Assembly (NCBI RefSeq): GCF_004216555.1
Contig: NZ_SGWQ01000001.1
Location: forward strand, 491,030-555,029
Source: Herbihabitans rhizosphaerae
GTDB taxonomy: Bacteria; Actinomycetota; Actinomycetes; Mycobacteriales; Pseudonocardiaceae
Direction: 5' to 3'
DNA length: 64,000 nt
Part shown: positions 60,994 through 64,000 of the stretch, piece after piece
How positions within the stretch are numbered: position 1 is the stretch's first letter
Layout of the letters: each line of letters starts with the position of its first letter
Position numbers and translations under genes: made by a program
The notes under the pieces: model-generated
The model's input: the letters and a program-made list of their open reading frames with translations, nothing else
Databases searched by the model: none
Told to the model about the DNA's origin: nothing

Positions 60994-62040
60994 CTGACAA
61001 CCGGTTCCCCCAACCGGTCCCCATTGCGGCTCCGCGTGGAAGAAGAGCGTTCGGCGTAAGGACTTCGACTGACAACCGGTTCTCGGACCGGTCCTCATTG
61101 CGGCACGACCAGCTCATAGCCGGCTACGAGGTCGCCGGAGATCTGACAACCGGTTCCCGAACCGGTCCCCATTGCGGCGGGGACCGCCAAGGCGGGCCGG
61201 TCAAGATCTGCCTACCGGCTCTCACCGGTCACCTAGACCGGTCCCCATTGCGGCAGCCGCAGCAGGTCAATGTCGCCGTCTCACCCTGGCGATTCCTCGC
61301 CAGCTCCATTGCGGCCCGCTGTTCGCGATGAACAACTTCCTGCCGGAGTTCTGCCTTCGGCCAAACCGGCTGGACTCCATTGCGGTGCCTCACCGCGCGC
61401 CAACGCGAAGGCCGTGTCCGTGCTGACGCTGGCCAATCCCGCCACCCTCCATCGCGGCGACCTGGACGCGATCACGATCGATCGAGCCCGCACCTGCCCT
61501 TCAGCTCAGTCAGCCAGACTCTATTGCGGCCCCCAGATGTAGATGCCGTCCGCAGTGCACAGGAGCCACTGCCTCCGGCTAACCGGCCGGATCCCATTGC
61601 GGCGTGTGCGGCTATCACGACATCGACCTGCGCGACGCCACCGCTGCCTCCGGCCCCATCCGGCCGGACCCCATTGCGGTGAGCACTGTCCGGTGTCCGA
61701 GGTGATGTGCAGCAGGTCTCTCTCACCGGTCGCTCCGACCGGTCCCCATTGCGGTACCTCGCCGCCGATGTTCTTGAGGTTCGCGTTGCAGCCCTCTCAC
61801 CGGTTGCTCCGACCGGTCCCCATTGCGGTCGCTCTGACCAGCGCCGAAGCTAGATTCAGTCACGTTGCTCTCACCGGTCGCTCCGACCGGTCCCGTTGCG
61901 GCCTCGAATTCGACTTCGGCCCCGAGGACTTCGGCAAACTCCACTCACCGGTCATCTCGACCGACCCCATTGCGGCCGGCGTCTGCGCCCCACGCCGAGG
62001 TGATGCGGCTGCCTCTCACTAGCCAGCCCCATTTGCGCGC
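60994..62040 (+). CRISPR. CRISPR array 1: 15 heterogeneous repeats, 14 spacers
   Basis: Repeats of 35-37 nt start at 60994, 61069, 61143, 61219, 61280, 61351, 61423, 61494, 61569, 61644, 61720, 61794, 61868, 61941 and 62013; the last is a decayed 28-nt copy. Spacers are 35-40 nt except one of 25 nt (61255-61279). Repeats share a CTC/CTG-rich start, a hairpin and the end CCCCATTGCGG(C/T); the last 8 bases correspond to the crRNA 5' tag. The first three begin CTGACAACCGG, most others CTCTCACCGG or CTGCCTCCGG. Stem sequences differ but mostly pair within each repeat. No cas genes are in view, so the type is unassigned; handle and length suggest class 1 type I or III. Confidence 0.88.
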
Positions 62041-62179
62041 CACGAGGCTGGCGTGCACGCGGACACCCTCAGTGCCGCTCGCACTGATCACTTCTACGCC
62101 GGTGCGCTCGCGGTGCCGGTGGGGCCAGATTCTGTGAAACGCGCACGTGGAGCGGCTGGGGTGGCTAACGTGCTCGACC

Positions 62180-63355
62180 ATGGCTCGGTTCTCGCGACGT
62201 GCGCAGATCTGTGGAGTGGCGCTGGCCGCGGCCGGCGTGCTGGCCACGGTGGTGTCCGCTCAGGCGGCACCCTCGGCCGCTCCGGACGCCGTGTTCACGC
62301 TGTACATGGCACCCGGCGGTTCCGACGGCAATGACGGGCGCACTCCGGCGAAACCGATCGCCTCGCTGGCTCGCGCGCAACAGATCCTGTTGGGCACCAA
62401 CCCGTCCAGCGATGTCGAGGTGCGCATTCGCAACGGCGTGTACGACTCGCCGCCACTCGGCTCGTGGACCTTCTACGTCCCCGGCAAGACGGTGAGTTTC
62501 CTCCCCGAGGACTATCAGCCGGGCGACACCATCGACGACATCGCCGGCCGGTCGACGTTCCGCAATCCCAAGGGCGCTGACGGGAAACACAAGAACGGCG
62601 CCTGGCTCACCGCCCGACTCGGCGGGTCGCTCCCGAACGGTGGCACCAGCGGCTTGCGGTTCACCTACCTCCAGGTCGAGAACTACTCCGACGGCCTCGG
62701 CCTGATGGGCCTGGAGTACGGCAAGGACACCGACGGCGGAAATCCTCCGTATTTCAAGCGCACGTCCGAGGGTCTGAACGGCAACCAGCTCATGGGCATG
62801 CGGTTCCGGCAGATCGGCACGAAGTGGACCGGCGACAACCGGGACAGCGGATACGGCGCGATCGTGCTCACCAACTCGTCGGACAACCGGATCACCAATT
62901 CGCACTTCGAGAACATCGAGAACGCCGGAGATCGCGCCGGCATGATCCACGGCGGGTACGTGACGCATTTCAGCAACCAGAACGTCTTCGCCAAGAACAG
63001 GTACGTCGACATCAGCGGCGAGCCGGCGAAGGTGCGCGACCGCAGTTCGCTGAACTCGTTCGAATACAGCACCTTCATCCGAACCGGCCCTGACCAGTAC
63101 TACCGCGACGATGTGTGCGACCAGTACTGCTACGAGAAGTACAAGGCGCGCGCGAAAGAGTGCGCTGGCCACCACAACCGGTTCATCGAGAACACGCTCG
63201 AATCGGTGTACGGCGGCGGAAAGCACACGCGCGTGTGGATGATGTGGCCCTGGAAGCCCACCCCCGAAGAAGCGCTGCGCTACGCGGGCGATCCCGACCG
63301 CTGCAAGCTCCCCGCCGGTGAGACCCGCCTCCGAACCTGGGGCAACAAGGGCTGA
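62180..63355 (+). CDS. Secreted right-handed beta-helix-like protein between the two CRISPR arrays
   Basis: A 391-residue protein with signal peptide (ARFSRRAQICGVALAAAGVLATVVSAQAA in parts; cleavage after AQA likely). FTLYMAPGGSDGNDGRTPAKPIASLARAQQIL (in parts) is the typical N-cap of pectate-lyase-like beta-helix proteins, followed by VRIRNGVYDSPPLGSWTFYVPGK and short repeated turns such as VLTNSSDNRITNSHFENIENAG. Four cysteines occur near the C-terminus (DDVCDQYCYEKYKARAKEC region). It has no visible link to CRISPR function; substrate, if any, unknown. Start chosen at 62180, after TAACGT at suitable distance. Confidence 0.8.
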   Translation: MARFSRRAQICGVALAAAGVLATVVSAQAAPSAAPDAVFTLYMAPGGSDGNDGRTPAKPIASLARAQQILLGTNPSSDVEVRIRNGVYDSPPLGSWTFYVPGKTVSFLPEDYQPGDTIDDIAGRSTFRNPKGADGKHKNGAWLTARLGGSLPNGGTSGLRFTYLQVENYSDGLGLMGLEYGKDTDGGNPPYFKRTSEGLNGNQLMGMRFRQIGTKWTGDNRDSGYGAIVLTNSSDNRITNSHFENIENAGDRAGMIHGGYVTHFSNQNVFAKNRYVDISGEPAKVRDRSSLNSFEYSTFIRTGPDQYYRDDVCDQYCYEKYKARAKECAGHHNRFIENTLESVYGGGKHTRVWMMWPWKPTPEEALRYAGDPDRCKLPAGETRLRTWGNKG

Positions 63356-63373
63356 CCGCCGCCGCGCCCACTG

Positions 63374-63539
63374 CGAGCGGTCCGGTGCAGCCTCAAACCC
63401 CAGGGACCGCTCGCACGCAGGTCAGCCCCCGAAACCGCGCCCTTCCGAGCCGCCAACCGAGCCCCGCACGACCCTCTTCACCGAACCGCTCGCAACCGCG
63501 CCCGTTTCCGCAGGTCAACCGGTATACTTCTCGCGAGCC
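63374..63539 (+). promoter_or_regulatory. CRISPR leader 2
   Basis: Homologous over its length to leader 1, with GAGCGGTC at the start, CGCAGGTCA-type motifs and GAACCGCTCGCAA at 63483. A -10 TATACT (63523-63528), better than that of leader 1, ends 11 bases before the first repeat. Together with the uniform repeats that follow, this suggests array 2 is the more recently active one. Confidence 0.82.
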
Positions 63540-64000
63540 CTCTCACCGGTCCCCATTGCGGCACCAACTCTTTGACAGCTGGGAGGAGGTCGCCAAGCGC
63601 AACCCGGAGGCGAGCTCTCACCGGTCCCCATTGCGGCACCAACTCTTTGACCCCATCCAGCGTGTTCGGTAGTATGGGGTGTCTCCGTACTCTCACCGGT
63701 CCCCATTGCGGCACCAACTCTTTGACGACGGCGCCGCGTTCGCCTGCTCCGTCCTGACCTACCGGCTCTCACCGGTCCCCATTGCGGCACCAACTCTTTG
63801 ACGGCGCGGAACCGGTAGAAGTACTCCGTGCCCGCCTCGAGCCTCTCACCGGTCCCCATTGCGGCACCAACTCTTTGACCACTGACGGCGCACCCTTGGT
63901 GAACTCTCACCGGCCGAAAACGCCGGTCCCCATTGCGGCAATTTCTTCTGCTCCGGTGTCTTTTTCGGCGTGCCGGTCTCTCACCGGCCGAAAACGCCGG
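63540..64000 (+). CRISPR. CRISPR array 2: leader-proximal hybrid repeats (continues past window)
   Basis: Repeats start at 63540, 63615, 63690, 63766, 63843, 63904 and 63978 (last cut by the window). The first five are identical 37-nt units: a 23-nt repeat lacking one hairpin arm plus the 14-nt tail ACCAACTCTTTGAC. The sixth and seventh have a full hairpin (ACCGGC, CGAAAAC, GCCGGT) and no tail. Spacers after the hybrid units are 38, 38, 39 and 40 nt; after the fifth only 24 nt remain, and 14 plus 24 equals a normal 38-nt spacer. The tail is thus former spacer sequence. Confidence 0.93.

Noticed and set aside
61098..61682. Short open frames across CRISPR array 1, many containing PVPIAA-like stretches
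   Set aside because: They are translations of the repeat end (GGTCCCCATTGCGGC) joined by spacers; no ribosome sites and no protein family.
63318..63910. Open frames across leader 2 and array 2 on both strands
   Set aside because: Same cause: repeats translated as VGAAMGTGE-like or PLRHQLFD-like periodic peptides.
60826..64000. Recognisable cas genes
   Set aside because: None is present in the window on either strand; the only gene between the arrays is a secreted beta-helix protein.
1..64000. tRNA, rRNA or prophage genes
   Set aside because: No tRNA cloverleaf, rRNA segment or phage structural gene was recognised; without a search tool a missed tRNA cannot be excluded.

Overview
The window is high-GC DNA with short intergenic gaps, ATGA/GTGA-coupled operons, GTG starts and many leaderless promoters (a TANNNT -10 box 6-7 bases before the start codon). 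XRE/DUF5753-like and AfsR/SARP regulators, DUF4360 secreted proteins, an MprAB-PepD stress module and zinc-free ribosomal protein paralogues point to a filamentous actinomycete, most likely a member of the Pseudonocardiaceae. The genus cannot be fixed from the sequence alone. An 11-13 bp palindrome, GTCCAC(A/T)GTGGAC and close variants, recurs through the coding regions and looks like a genome-specific signature.

Layout. 1-2.4 kb: PadR-controlled ABC exporter (cut by the window edge) and a VOC protein. 2.5-5.5 kb: CGNR regulator, DUF445 membrane protein and a DapC-like aminotransferase. 5.7-10.5 kb: a minus-strand operon of subtilase, ECF-type sigma factor, small coupled protein and TPR-CHAT (caspase-like) protein, a candidate protease signalling system. 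10.7-19.3 kb: a secreted Pro-rich protein, a YczR-type MocR regulator with two YczE membrane paralogues, an internally deleted VOC remnant, a Clp_N protein with its own repressor, DinB and XRE genes, and a frameshifted HNH nuclease. 19.5-25.6 kb: NmrA/AraC pair, a P450-MFS-TetR cluster and a broken O-methyltransferase. 25.6-35 kb: a cell-surface polysaccharide locus (UDP-sugar dehydrogenase, GT4, a GT2-GT4 fusion, asparagine-synthase-type amidotransferase, an MFS gene with a MITE-like insertion, a beta-propeller). 35-39.6 kb: pepD-mprB-mprA and a TRIC-type channel. 39.9-43.7 kb: two secreted DUF4360 paralogues, an Eis-like acetyltransferase, an EthD protein and a phosphatase. 43.9-46.7 kb: divergent Zur-type operons of zinc-independent ribosomal proteins and a COG0523 protein. 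46.8-51.5 kb: NarL-type regulator and AfsR/SARP protein. 51.5-60.8 kb: DrrAB exporter with TetR, three regulator-hydrolase or regulator-oxidoreductase modules, and a P450-AarF operon with TetR.

60.8-64 kb holds two CRISPR arrays in the same orientation, each behind a homologous leader of about 167 bp and separated by a secreted beta-helix gene. A two-repeat relic lies at 43.8 kb. No cas gene lies in the window. The repeats end in ATTGCGGC (comparable to the ATTGAAAC handle of type I/III repeats), but their hairpin stems vary with base pairing preserved. In the second array the leader-proximal repeats lost 13 nt of hairpin and regained length by absorbing the first 14 nt of an old spacer. This looks like a natural record of length-measured repeat duplication during spacer acquisition, and it is the most striking observation here.
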